A stretch of 64,000 nucleotides of DNA from Phycisphaerae bacterium (GTDB lineage: Bacteria; Planctomycetota; Phycisphaerae; Phycisphaerales; UBA1924), in the NCBI GenBank assembly GCA_030432905.1, contig JAUILU010000001.1, positions 124,001 through 188,000 on the forward strand, given 5' to 3'. Below the pieces are notes generated by a model. The model saw only the letters and a program-made list of their open reading frames with translations. It ran no database searches and was not told the DNA's origin. Made by a program: the position numbers and the translations under genes. This document shows, in pieces, positions 1-7,894 of the stretch. The stretch's first letter is position 1. Each line of letters opens with the position of its first letter.

Positions 1-941
1 TCGACATAGTCGCCGAGGTCGAGTGTTTCGTAGGCGAACATTTCCCCGGTCCGGCCGAAGCTCTGGATCTCGTCGTCCCAGATCGCGATGTTGTTCTTCC
101 GGCATATGTCCATGAGCGCGACGAAGTACTCGCGCGGCGCGACATTGAAGCCGCCCTCGCCTTGGACGAGCTCGAAGATGAAGCACGCGTGCTGCTTGGG
201 GTAGCGGGTGATGTATTCCTGAAGCTGCTCGCAGGAACGCTCGATAAACTGGGCCTCGCCGCCGGCTTTGGCGACGTTCTCTTCCGTCCAGAACGGCATG
301 TAGTCCACCTGCGTCGACAGCGGGATGCCGTCGCGGCCGCCTGCGGAATCGCCCAGCTGCGCCATGGTCACCGTCCGGCCCATGAAGCAGTGGCTAAACG
401 CGATGACCCGGCTCGCCGGGGCGTGCTTCTGGTAGCAGACCTTGAGCGCGCTCTCGTTGGCGACAGCGCCCGAGGTTGTTACAAAGCACTGGCTCAGTCT
501 GCTGTTGCGTTTGGCTAGCGAGACCATGAGCTCCGAGAAGCGGTAGGCTTCGAAGTTGGACTGCAGGTTGCCGTGCTTGGCGACGTCCTGCGTGCTGGCT
601 TCGAGCGACGCGCGGATGAGTTCGGGGTGGCCGTGACCGAAGAAGTGGACACCGATTCCTGTGATCATGTCCCACTTAACCGAGCCGTCGGCGAGCTCGA
701 CGAGCGGCCCGTTGCCGGCGCCGCTTCCGATCATCGGGTAGAGCAGCGGGCGTCCCTTGACGGCTGCCGCTCTGTCGAGGAGATCCTTGTAATCCGCAGC
801 CGCGCCCTCTTGCGCCGGGCGTGCGTCGGTGATCGTGCTGTTGTGCTGACCCACCTGTGCCGTGATGGCGTCGATCGCGGCCTTGATGGCCTCGTCTTGG
901 TTGATCTGGCTCCCCACAGCATGGCTCATCGTCTCAGGCAT
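1..941 (-). CDS. Class-III PLP-dependent aminotransferase (partial, C-terminus beyond the left edge)
   Basis: The reading frame runs from an ATG at 939-941 (GGAG about 7 bases upstream) off the left edge, giving the first 313 residues. It reads as a fold-type I, class-III aminotransferase. Visible family landmarks are the substrate-domain stretch GIGVHFFGHGHPEL near residue 95, the PLP-phosphate site TTSGAVANESALK and the PLP-ring aspartate in WDDEIQSFGRTGEMF near residue 295. The PLP-binding lysine lies outside the window. Such enzymes move amino groups from omega-amino acids such as acetyl- or succinylornithine to 2-oxoglutarate. An M20 peptidase lies 116 bases upstream on the same strand, which would fit arginine/ornithine catabolism, but the substrate is inferred only. 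The family call is secure; the exact enzyme is not. Confidence 0.85.
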   Translation of the reverse strand, partial: MPETMSHAVGSQINQDEAIKAAIDAITAQVGQHNSTITDARPAQEGAAADYKDLLDRAAAVKGRPLLYPMIGSGAGNGPLVELADGSVKWDMITGIGVHFFGHGHPELIRASLEASTQDVAKHGNLQSNFEAYRFSELMVSLAKRNSRLSQCFVTTSGAVANESALKVCYQKHAPASRVIAFSHCFMGRTVTMAQLGDSAGGRDGIPLSTQVDYMPFWTEENVAKAGGEAQFIERSCEQLQEYITRYPKQHACFIFELVQGEGGFNVAPREYFVALMDICRKNNIAIWDDEIQSFGRTGEMFAYETLDLGDYV

Positions 942-1033
942 CTCGGTCTCCGGTTCTGGCTCGGCTGAGCCGGTCTGTGCTCCCCGCTCATCGGCCGATC
1001 AGGGGGTGATCTGAGCCGGTAACCGGGGTCGGA

Positions 1034-1049
1034 CCCGCCAAAGAGCGGG
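1034..1049 (-). terminator. Small GC hairpin between the M20 peptidase and aminotransferase genes
   Basis: A five-base-pair stem (CCCGC at 1034-1038, GCGGG at 1045-1049) with a six-base loop lies just past the M20 stop codon at 1058 when read on the minus strand. It has no T-tract, so it is at most a weak attenuator. Confidence 0.25.
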
Positions 1050-1057
1050 CCTAGGTG

Positions 1058-2242
1058 TCATTGTTGGCAGAGCCGCATCACAAGAACAGCCAGAAGCTGG
1101 CATCGCTCGACAAGACTGTCCAGCTCGATCCACTCATTAGGCGTGTGGAGACCGCCGCCGCGGACGCCGAGCGTGTCGATCGTGGGCAAACCCGCGTCCT
1201 GCATGATGTTCCCGTCGCACACGCCGCCTGTCTTGGCAAAGGGCAGCTTCTGGCCAAGATCCTCGGCGACCTCTCTGGCCCGCTCTGCGAGCGCTCTGGT
1301 CTCGGGGATCTCGGGCTTCGCCGGTCGGTTGAAGCTTTTGTGAACCCTGACTTTCGGCAGTGAATCACCTGAGGTTTCGAGCTTATCGAGCAGAGTCGCC
1401 AGTTCATCCGAGACGGCTTGGTCAGGGAAGCGAACATTGCCGAACGCTGAAGCAAAGTCGGGCACCGCATTGGCGGCCTGCCCACCCACGAGCGGCCCCA
1501 CGTTCGCGACCATCCCGCGCTCGGGCTGGGGCATTTTGCCAATCTCGACCAGCACCTCGCCGAGCTTTGTGACCGCGGAGATGCCCTCTGTAAACGCCCG
1601 GCCGACGTGGGCGGCTTTGCCTTCGACCTCGACTAGAAACTGGCCCGAACCGACGCGCTCGATCGCTAGCTCACCTCCCGCAAGCGCGGGTTCGAGTGCC
1701 AAGCCGAACGCGTGCCCAGCGCACGCGTCGCGGAGGGCCTGCTGGGAGTGGTAAGTACCGGTCTCCTCGTCACCATTGAGGAAGAACGACCAAGAGCAGT
1801 CAACGCCGACCTGCTCGAGCGCCTCGAGCGCCGCGACCGCGATGACCAGCCCGCCCTTCATATCGACACAGCCCGGCCCGATCGCGGACTTGCCGTCGGC
1901 GTTGATCTCGAGTTTCTGAAACGGGCCTTTGGGGTCGTGCACCGTGTCGAGGTGCCCCGCGATCAAGACCGAGGGCATCCCGTCGCGGAGGCGGCTCGAT
2001 ACCGATGACTTGGGCCTTTGGTCAGAATCACCAAGCCAAGCCGGCTTCGGCTCGCCTTCACGGAGCGATGTTGTTGCACCGAGGGCGTCGAGCCGTTTGG
2101 TCAGGAGCGATCTCGATTCTTCGATGGCCTGCAGGTTGCCACCGCCGGTGGGCGTTTCGACATGGAGCTTAAGGTCAGCAAGAAGTGCATCGGCTTTGCT
2201 CGCGATGAGATCGCACACGGCTTGCTCTTGTTGGGTACGCAT
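1058..2242 (-). CDS. M20 family metallopeptidase (carboxypeptidase G2/ArgE/DapE-like)
   Basis: A 394-residue di-zinc peptidase or deacylase of the M20 family. The metal-site motifs are in order: H97-x-D99 in AGHLDTVHDP, the bridging D127 in GCVDMKGG, the catalytic acid pair E159-E160 in NGDEETGT, and a late histidine in GGLHTPNEW. Between them lies the M20 dimerisation domain (VEVEGKAAHVGRAF). The overall shape resembles glutamate carboxypeptidase (CPG2) more than DapE. There is no signal peptide, so it is probably cytoplasmic. It starts 14 bases after the upstream lipoprotein gene and precedes an aminotransferase. Hydrolysis of an N-acyl or C-terminal amino acid, perhaps feeding the aminotransferase, is inferred. 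Confidence 0.85.
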   Translation of the reverse strand: MRTQQEQAVCDLIASKADALLADLKLHVETPTGGGNLQAIEESRSLLTKRLDALGATTSLREGEPKPAWLGDSDQRPKSSVSSRLRDGMPSVLIAGHLDTVHDPKGPFQKLEINADGKSAIGPGCVDMKGGLVIAVAALEALEQVGVDCSWSFFLNGDEETGTYHSQQALRDACAGHAFGLALEPALAGGELAIERVGSGQFLVEVEGKAAHVGRAFTEGISAVTKLGEVLVEIGKMPQPERGMVANVGPLVGGQAANAVPDFASAFGNVRFPDQAVSDELATLLDKLETSGDSLPKVRVHKSFNRPAKPEIPETRALAERAREVAEDLGQKLPFAKTGGVCDGNIMQDAGLPTIDTLGVRGGGLHTPNEWIELDSLVERCQLLAVLVMRLCQQ

Positions 2243-2256
2243 GACTCGCTTTCTGA

Positions 2257-3801
2257 TTAGTTGCCGGCGGTTGGCCGCTTGAGCTGCCCGAGGTCGAGAA
2301 TCACGCCGTCGGGCTGGTAGAGATCAACACCGAGCGTGTCCTCGTCGAATGACGTGAACACAAGGCACGCCCTGCCGTACCGGGCGGCGTAGTTCATGTC
2401 GCCATAGCTCGGCCCTGCGTATCTGCTGTTGTTGATCTGCTGGACGTGGAAGTGGTAGTGAGCCAGTGCCTGAGCGCCCTCACGGAACATCTCGGGCGAT
2501 GCGACAAAGCTTGTGTCGTTCTCACGCATCACGGGTTTGGGCGGGTAGTCCGCGGCGACGTAGGTGTGCGGTTCTTCGGGCCTGATCGAGATGCGGACGA
2601 TCCCGCCGTACTCGGTCGTTTCATCGAGTCGATCGGTCTCGGCCTGAGCAAAGAGCGCCCCGCGGACCCGTTCCGATCCGACCGCGTCGTCGATCACGAG
2701 TGCCGTGAGGAAGTCGGCCCACGCCATCTCATCGCGCCACGTGTCGAGATTCTCCGAACGGAACCGGACGATGTCCCCCACTCGGCGTTTGTGCACACGC
2801 GAAGCAAGTCGAGACGAGAACTCGGCGTCGAGATCCTCGCGGGACAGCCCCACCCATTGGCTGCGATTGGCCGCTGCCCAGCGGAGTGCTTCGAGGTGGC
2901 GGAGTCTCAGGCCCCGGCGCTGCGACTGGTTGAGGGATGCGACCGCCTGAGCTGTGTCGGTCCACCACTGCCTTCCGTCCTGGGAGTTGTTGCTGTGCAG
3001 GTTTGTGAGCCACTCCAGCTCTTCGCCTGTCAGCGGGATCGTGCGAAGCTCGAGCAGGCCCTGACGGAGCGCCATGAGTGTAATGTCGGAATCGGTCGGC
3101 GGCTCGTCGAGCAGGCTCGTCAACAGCTCAACCCGGAGTTCGCCCGAGGCATCGAGCCTTGAGAGCAGGTTCCACGAATCCCGTCTGAGCCTTGAAACAC
3201 CGCCCTGGCCCTGCTCGATGAACGTGTTGAAGACGATCTCTTCGATCGAGGATTCGGGGTGGAGTTCGAGCAGCGCGAGCCGTTCCGGGCGGTCCTCGTC
3301 GGGGATCGACCGGTCAGGCTTGGCGTACGAACGTACCAGGGCCGGCGTCACCTCTGGCCAGTCTCGGATGACGATTAGCTGCGAGAGCCGGTGGCGGACG
3401 ACGTTGTTCCGCTCGGTCGGCATCATCCCGTTGACGAGGGCGATGCCCTGGGTCTTGGTGAGCAGGCCCTCGGGCTCCAAGAGCAGGTCCATAGCGGAGA
3501 TCCGCATCTGCTGGGGAAGGTGCCTCATCCAGATTATGCCCTTGAGCTTCTCGATAGACTCATCAAGGCCGAGTTCTCCGGTCCTGACGAGCTCCGGGAT
3601 ATCCTCGATCAGCCTGAGCCGGGTCGTGACCGCGATCTCGTTGTTGGTCAGATCTTCGAGGAGATTGGTCGAATCGGGCTTGGTTGGGCCTGAGCAGGAG
3701 ACCGAGACCGCCGCTGCGAGCAGTGCGAGGCCTATCCTCTTGTGGCCGCGTCGTGTCTTTCGTCGATTTGCGTGGTCAGACGACCGAGGTTCATTCGCCA
3801 T
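2257..3801 (-). CDS. Predicted lipoprotein of unknown function, 514 aa
   Basis: I do not recognise this protein. It has a long basic N-region (about 22 residues), a short hydrophobic core and a cysteine at residue 36 (SVSC-SG) that could be a weak lipobox. The body is acidic and helix-rich, with no cysteine-based or nucleotide-binding motif visible. The C-terminal third has a histidine/tyrosine-rich stretch (ALAHYHFHVQQ) and a patch predicted as beta strands. Its ATG sits on the same CATG (3799-3802) as the start of the opposite-strand NifU gene. An AAGGG about 8 bases upstream supports this start. It leads the M20 peptidase gene by 14 bases, probably as one transcript. Confidence 0.7.
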   Translation of the reverse strand: MANEPRSSDHANRRKTRRGHKRIGLALLAAAVSVSCSGPTKPDSTNLLEDLTNNEIAVTTRLRLIEDIPELVRTGELGLDESIEKLKGIIWMRHLPQQMRISAMDLLLEPEGLLTKTQGIALVNGMMPTERNNVVRHRLSQLIVIRDWPEVTPALVRSYAKPDRSIPDEDRPERLALLELHPESSIEEIVFNTFIEQGQGGVSRLRRDSWNLLSRLDASGELRVELLTSLLDEPPTDSDITLMALRQGLLELRTIPLTGEELEWLTNLHSNNSQDGRQWWTDTAQAVASLNQSQRRGLRLRHLEALRWAAANRSQWVGLSREDLDAEFSSRLASRVHKRRVGDIVRFRSENLDTWRDEMAWADFLTALVIDDAVGSERVRGALFAQAETDRLDETTEYGGIVRISIRPEEPHTYVAADYPPKPVMRENDTSFVASPEMFREGAQALAHYHFHVQQINNSRYAGPSYGDMNYAARYGRACLVFTSFDEDTLGVDLYQPDGVILDLGQLKRPTAGN

Positions 3802-3802
3802 G
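3799..3802. promoter_or_regulatory. Shared CATG: divergent start codons overlap
   Basis: The four bases CATG give the plus-strand ATG of the NifU-like gene (3800) and the minus-strand ATG of the lipoprotein gene (3801). Each start has a Shine-Dalgarno-like sequence inside the opposite gene: GAGG about 10 bases before the plus ATG, and AAGGG about 8 bases before the minus ATG. Promoters must therefore lie within the opposing coding sequences, or one start is misplaced. Confidence 0.6.
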
Positions 3803-4042
3803 CAGGCAACCCTTCCACTTCAAGAACGCGTCCTACGGATCCTCAACCTGATCCGGCCCGCAGTCCAGTCGGACGGCGGAGATGTCGAACTCATCGACAT
3901 CACCGACGACGGTATCGTGAAAATACGCCTCCACGGGGCGTGTGTCGGGTGCCCCTCCAGCAGCGTGACGCTCAAGCTCGGGATCGAGCGGAATCTGAAA
4001 GAGCACGTGCCAGAGATAACCTCTGTTGTGGCAGTCGATTAA
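3800..4042 (+). CDS. NifU C-terminal-domain Fe-S scaffold protein, 80 aa
   Basis: A stand-alone NifU C-terminal (Nfu-type) domain. The conserved start ERVLRILNLIRPAVQSDGGDVELIDI is followed by the Fe-S-binding CxxC in HGACVGCPSSSVTLK and the usual helix ending in VPEITSVV. Proteins of this kind hold a transient [4Fe-4S] or [2Fe-2S] cluster between two CxxC motifs of a dimer and pass it to apoproteins. The length of 80 residues is typical for the single-domain form. The start at 3800 leaves only about eight residues before the domain. It overlaps the start codon of the divergent lipoprotein gene. Fe-S clients in this window include IspH and RlmN, though no direct link can be read from position. 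Confidence 0.9.
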   Translation: MQATLPLQERVLRILNLIRPAVQSDGGDVELIDITDDGIVKIRLHGACVGCPSSSVTLKLGIERNLKEHVPEITSVVAVD

Positions 4043-4160
4043 ATATTCAGGCCTATAACCAATTGGTTTCTGTCCGGGTGTCGCTTCTGGCGAGACTTTC
4101 CGCTATCCTGTGGCTGACTAGGGCAGGCGGTCTCGTTGCGCCGGGCTAGGGGATACATGG

Positions 4161-4481
4161 ATGTTGGTCATCACGCGCCGGGAAGGCGAAGAAGTAGTCA
4201 TCGGTGATCCGAGCAACCCGATCGGTGTTGTCCGAATCGCCTCGATCAAAGGCGATCGTGTGCGCATCGCGTTCGAGTTCCCACGCGACGTGTCGGTGCA
4301 CCGCCGAGAGGTCGCTGAGCAGATCGTTTCAGATGCTGTGACGGATGCCGGCGAGTGCGAAGTCGTGGTGACTGCGACACGTCCAGGCGAAGAGTCAGAG
4401 CCTCGCAAGAGTGAGTCCAACGGCCGCCACCCGCGCACGACAGCAGGCCGGCACGCCGATGCGGCTAGCCGGTCCCACTGA
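4161..4481 (+). CDS. csrA: Carbon storage regulator CsrA with a C-terminal extension
   Basis: The first 60 residues are a clear CsrA: MLVITRREGEEVVIGD, an RIASIKGDRVRIAFEFP core, and the RNA-contact region VSVHRREVAEQI. CsrA dimers bind GGA motifs in mRNA leaders and usually block translation. The ATG at 4161 has AGGGGA about 9 bases upstream; another ATG at 4157 is out of frame. The protein has 106 residues against about 60-70 in most bacteria. The extra 40 or so residues are polar, rich in E, R, S and H, and probably disordered. No flagellar gene lies next to it, and it converges on ndk. Confidence 0.93.
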   Translation: MLVITRREGEEVVIGDPSNPIGVVRIASIKGDRVRIAFEFPRDVSVHRREVAEQIVSDAVTDAGECEVVVTATRPGEESEPRKSESNGRHPRTTAGRHADAASRSH

Positions 4482-4522
4482 TCGAATACATCAATTCTGT
4501 GCGTTGCTGAGTCGGCCCCGGA

Positions 4523-4993
4523 TTATTCGGGTGCGCCGCCGGACATGTCGTAGACCCAGCCCTCGATGGCGCGGTCGTACGAGAGGACTTCGCCGTCGTT
4601 GAAGAACAGGCCGAGTTCGCGCTCGGCGGCTTCCGGGCTGTCCGAACCGTGGATCAGGTTGAAGCTGTTGGAGACACCGAAGTCGCCGCGGATGGTGCCG
4701 GCCTCTGCGTTGCTGCCGAAGGTCGCGCCCATCATCTTCCGGCAGACGGCGATCGCGTTGTTGCCGCGGATCGCGAGCACAAGCACGGGCGAGCTGGTCA
4801 TGAAGCCGACGAGGCCGTCGTAGAAGGGCTTGCCCTGGTGGTCCTTGTAGTGGGTCGCGGCGAGTTCCTGGCTGATTTGCATCAGCTTGGTGCCGACGAT
4901 CTGCAGGCCCTTGTTCTCGAAGCGGGACAGGATCTGACCCATAAGGCCGCGCTGGACCGCGTCTGGCTTGAAGATGATGAGCGTGGTTTCCAT
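4523..4993 (-). CDS. ndk: Nucleoside diphosphate kinase
   Basis: A 156-residue Ndk that balances nucleoside triphosphate pools by moving the gamma-phosphate of ATP to NDPs through a phosphohistidine. It begins METTLIIFKPDAVQRG and carries the active-site region GTIRGDFGVS with catalytic H115 in NLIHGSDSPEAAERE. It is slightly longer than the usual 140-150 residues because of a short C-terminal tail. The start has GGAG 8 bases upstream. It is cytoplasmic and monocistronic by appearance: convergent with csrA, with the zinc-ribbon membrane gene 70 bases upstream on the same strand. Confidence 0.97.
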   Translation of the reverse strand: METTLIIFKPDAVQRGLMGQILSRFENKGLQIVGTKLMQISQELAATHYKDHQGKPFYDGLVGFMTSSPVLVLAIRGNNAIAVCRKMMGATFGSNAEAGTIRGDFGVSNSFNLIHGSDSPEAAERELGLFFNDGEVLSYDRAIEGWVYDMSGGAPE

Positions 4994-5063
4994 ATCGATT
5001 TCTCCGTGAGTGTTGAAGTTGGATACGAGGGTAGGCCCGCATTTCGCCCAAGAAACGCGGGAT

Positions 5064-5858
5064 CTAGGCCCAGTTTGGCCAGAAAGTATCCAGCGTCCAG
5101 AGCAAGCCCCAGATGAGCACCAAGAAAAACGGAATCAGATACGGGATCAGCGAAACCCGTGTCGCGGCGGTGTTCCAGCGGAGTATGCCGTCGGCGGGGT
5201 TCAGCCCAGTGGCAACCGCCAGCTTAAGGAGCGAGCGCCGCCGGAGCACGATTCCACCTATGAACAATGCCGCGATCGTCAGGATCAGCACCGGGTCTGG
5301 AAGATCCATAAGTTCATCTGGCAAGAGGCCTATTAGCGGAGTTGCAGAAAAGTATCTCCAGTACGTCCAATCGTAGAATTCAAGTGCGAAGCCACAGACG
5401 ATCCAGGGCACGTGGAGCCATGCCGCGGACATAAGCCAAATCCGCCGCCTGAGCCTGCCCGTGACACCCTTCATTCCGCGTTCAGTGAGCGCGAACACCG
5501 AGAGCACAGGGATCGCGGCCAAGAACAGACCGATGTACGGCACAAAGATCGCAACGGCCAAGCCCAGAAACAGGTGCCGGTGGACAGCGGAGTACTTCGT
5601 GATTTCCAGACAGGTCAGACGTTTCGAGTTGAGCTTGATGTCTTCGTGTGTCAGGTTGTAGCCGCACTCCGGGCAGGTCGGGACCGGATTGGTCGTGAGG
5701 TCGTAGCCGCAGAGCGGGCAGCTTAGCGGCGGGAGATCCTCAAGCCGCCATTCGGGCGCAGTTGACAACGCAGCAGTCGGTGTCTCTGTCGAGTCGGTCA
5801 TTCCCCGTGAGGATACAGCAGAATCAGGCGCCCAGATACGTCTTTGGTCCTGTGTCAT
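5064..5858 (-). CDS. Zinc-ribbon-containing membrane protein of unknown function
   Basis: A 264-residue protein with an N-terminal rubredoxin-like zinc ribbon: two CxxC pairs, CPLCGYDL and CPECGYNL, around residues 46-66. Roughly four or five hydrophobic segments follow (for example FLGLAVAIFVPYIGLFLAAI). Proteins with a cytoplasmic double-CxxC ribbon followed by membrane segments are common in Planctomycetes and mostly uncharacterised. A second ATG at residue 20 (position 5801) is a possible start; neither has a good ribosome-binding site. It is divergent from the topoisomerase VI genes with a gap of about 95 bases. Confidence 0.7.
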   Translation of the reverse strand: MTQDQRRIWAPDSAVSSRGMTDSTETPTAALSTAPEWRLEDLPPLSCPLCGYDLTTNPVPTCPECGYNLTHEDIKLNSKRLTCLEITKYSAVHRHLFLGLAVAIFVPYIGLFLAAIPVLSVFALTERGMKGVTGRLRRRIWLMSAAWLHVPWIVCGFALEFYDWTYWRYFSATPLIGLLPDELMDLPDPVLILTIAALFIGGIVLRRRSLLKLAVATGLNPADGILRWNTAATRVSLIPYLIPFFLVLIWGLLWTLDTFWPNWA

Positions 5859-5943
5859 TTTTCGGGATTCAGCCCATAAACACGGCCCAACTATGCCGCT
5901 ATCCTCCTTGTCTGCAGTTGGAATCTGTACTCTGACCCACCAT

Positions 5944-5949
5944 GGAGGG
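5944..5949 (+). promoter_or_regulatory. Ribosome-binding site that fixes the topoisomerase VI B start
   Basis: GGAGGG at 5944-5949 lies 4 bases before the ATG at 5954. The earlier in-frame ATG at 5942 overlaps this site and has no ribosome-binding sequence of its own, so 5954 is the better start. Confidence 0.7.
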
Positions 5950-5953
5950 TGGC

Positions 5954-7891
5954 ATGGCCAAAAAGAAATCTACATCGCGTGCCAACGCCGAGTCGATGGC
6001 GAGCAAGCAGCGGGAAATCTCTGTCTCAGAATTCTTCGCCAAGAACCGGCACCTGCTCGGCTTCGACAACCCTCGCAAGGCGCTGCTGACGACGATCAAG
6101 GAAGCGGTCGACAACGCGCTCGATGCCTGCGAAGAAGCCGAGATTCTTCCCGATATCGAAGTCAAGATCGAGGAGCTCGAGGCCCCGCCCTCGCCGACCA
6201 AGCCGGGACGCTACAAGGTCACCATCACCGACAACGGGCCGGGCATCGTTCGGCGTCAGGTCGAGAACATCTTTGGCAAGCTTCTCTACGGTTCGAAGTT
6301 TCACCGGCTCAAGATGTCCCGCGGTCAGCAGGGCATCGGCATCTCGGCCGCCGGCATGTACGGGCTCATGACCACGGGCAAGCCGATGGTCATCCACACC
6401 AAGCCCAACAAGAAGAAGCCTGCGCACCACATCGAACTCGCGATGGACACCTCGAAGAATCAACCCGAGGTCTCGGTCGATATCGAAACAGACGATTTCC
6501 CAGAGACCAGCACTGGCACCGGGACGATGGTCGCAATCGAACTCGAAGCGCGATTCCAGCGGGGCAAGACGAGTGTCGAGGCGTACCTCGAGCAGACCGC
6601 GATTGCCAACCCGCACACCAAGATCACGTTCATCCCGCCGGACAAAGCGAGTGAGGACCCAACGCTCGAAGCGGGCGATGAAGCAAAGTCGGAGCAAGGC
6701 GAGTCCGAGATCGTGCGCACCGCCGAGTACGCGGACCGGATCGAGTACCCCCGCACGATCAATGAGCTGCCAACCGAAACGCAAGAGATCAAGCCGCACC
6801 CGTACGGCGTCGAACTCGGCAGCTTCCTCGGCAAGCTCAAGACTACCGAAGAGAAGCAACTCGCATCGTTCTTCAAGAACGAGTTCTGCCGGGTCACGCC
6901 GGCTGTCGTGAAGCAGATCACGGATGCCGCGAGCACCAAGGGCAAGACGTTCAGCGGTCAGACATGGATTAAGAACATCGATTCCGCCGCCGCCGAGAAG
7001 ATCTACAAGGCTCTGCAGAACACCAAGCTCCGCAGCCCCCCCACCGATTGCCTCGCGCCGATCGGTGTCCGGCAGATGCTGGCGGGCATGCTCAAGGGCG
7101 TGCAGGCCGAGTTCTACACCGCGAGCACCCGAAACCCCGCTGTGTATCGAGGAAACCCGTTCCAGATCGAGGCCGCGGTTGCCTACGGCGGCGACCTCCC
7201 GGGCGACCAGCCGGCGCGTGTGATCCGGTTCGCCAACCGGGTTCCGCTGCTCTATCAGCAGTCGGCGTGCTGCGCGTTCAAGAGCGTGACCGATACGTCG
7301 TGGCGCAACTACAACATGAGCCAGCCCCGCGGCGGCGCACCTGTCGGGCCGATCGTCATCATGATCCACATGGCCAGCGTCTGGGTGCCGTTTACGAGCG
7401 AGAGCAAGGAAGCCATCGCAGACTACGACGAGATCCGCAAGGAGATGAAGCTCGCGCTGCAGGACTGCGGCAGGAAGCTCGGCCAGTACATCCGCCGGCG
7501 TCAGAAGATGAAACGCGAAGGCGAACGCCGCGACATTTTCGAGCGATACATCGGCGAGATCTCCCGCGCATGCAACGCGCTGACCGGTACGGATACGCAA
7601 GAGCTGTATGACGCACTGCTCAAACAAGCCAAACGCCGCACCGAGATCGCCGACGCTCAGCTCGACGAAGAGGGCAAGTTCGTCAAAGACGAGCACGGCA
7701 GGCTCGCGAAGGACGAGGACGTCATCATCGTCAAGGACGGAGCTATTGCGAGTGAGAACGCTCCGGTCGATCAGCAGGCCGAGGCCAAGCCAGCTAAACG
7801 ATCGTCGAAGAAGAAGGTGGCGAAGAAGAAAGTCGTGAAGAAAGTCCGCAAGAAGAAGGCGACCGAGAAGGCGTCGCTGTTCGAGGGTTAA
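5954..7891 (+). CDS. top6B: DNA topoisomerase VI subunit B (GHKL ATPase)
   Basis: The 645-residue ATPase subunit of a type IIB topoisomerase, which with subunit A passes one duplex through another to decatenate and relax DNA. All GHKL landmarks are present: E50/N54/D57 in KEAVDNALDAC, DNGPG at 93-97, and the ATP lid RGQQGIGIS at 123-131. A helix-two-turn-helix region follows around 300-400. The transducer region contains VPFTSESKEAIA, where K485 matches the ATP-contacting switch lysine. The last 35 residues are almost all lysine, arginine, valine and alanine, a histone-H1-like tail. The gene is followed after 3 bases by subunit A, so both are surely co-translated. Topo VI is normal in archaea and plants and rare in bacteria. 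Confidence 0.96.
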   Translation: MAKKKSTSRANAESMASKQREISVSEFFAKNRHLLGFDNPRKALLTTIKEAVDNALDACEEAEILPDIEVKIEELEAPPSPTKPGRYKVTITDNGPGIVRRQVENIFGKLLYGSKFHRLKMSRGQQGIGISAAGMYGLMTTGKPMVIHTKPNKKKPAHHIELAMDTSKNQPEVSVDIETDDFPETSTGTGTMVAIELEARFQRGKTSVEAYLEQTAIANPHTKITFIPPDKASEDPTLEAGDEAKSEQGESEIVRTAEYADRIEYPRTINELPTETQEIKPHPYGVELGSFLGKLKTTEEKQLASFFKNEFCRVTPAVVKQITDAASTKGKTFSGQTWIKNIDSAAAEKIYKALQNTKLRSPPTDCLAPIGVRQMLAGMLKGVQAEFYTASTRNPAVYRGNPFQIEAAVAYGGDLPGDQPARVIRFANRVPLLYQQSACCAFKSVTDTSWRNYNMSQPRGGAPVGPIVIMIHMASVWVPFTSESKEAIADYDEIRKEMKLALQDCGRKLGQYIRRRQKMKREGERRDIFERYIGEISRACNALTGTDTQELYDALLKQAKRRTEIADAQLDEEGKFVKDEHGRLAKDEDVIIVKDGAIASENAPVDQQAEAKPAKRSSKKKVAKKKVVKKVRKKKATEKASLFEG

Positions 7892-7894
7892 CCA

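Noticed and set aside
6026-7696. Long open frame (556 codons) on the minus strand inside the topoisomerase VI B gene
   Set aside because: It is the antisense shadow of a high-GC3 gene; the product is a leucine/arginine/valine-rich sequence without domains, and the plus-strand protein has full catalytic motifs.
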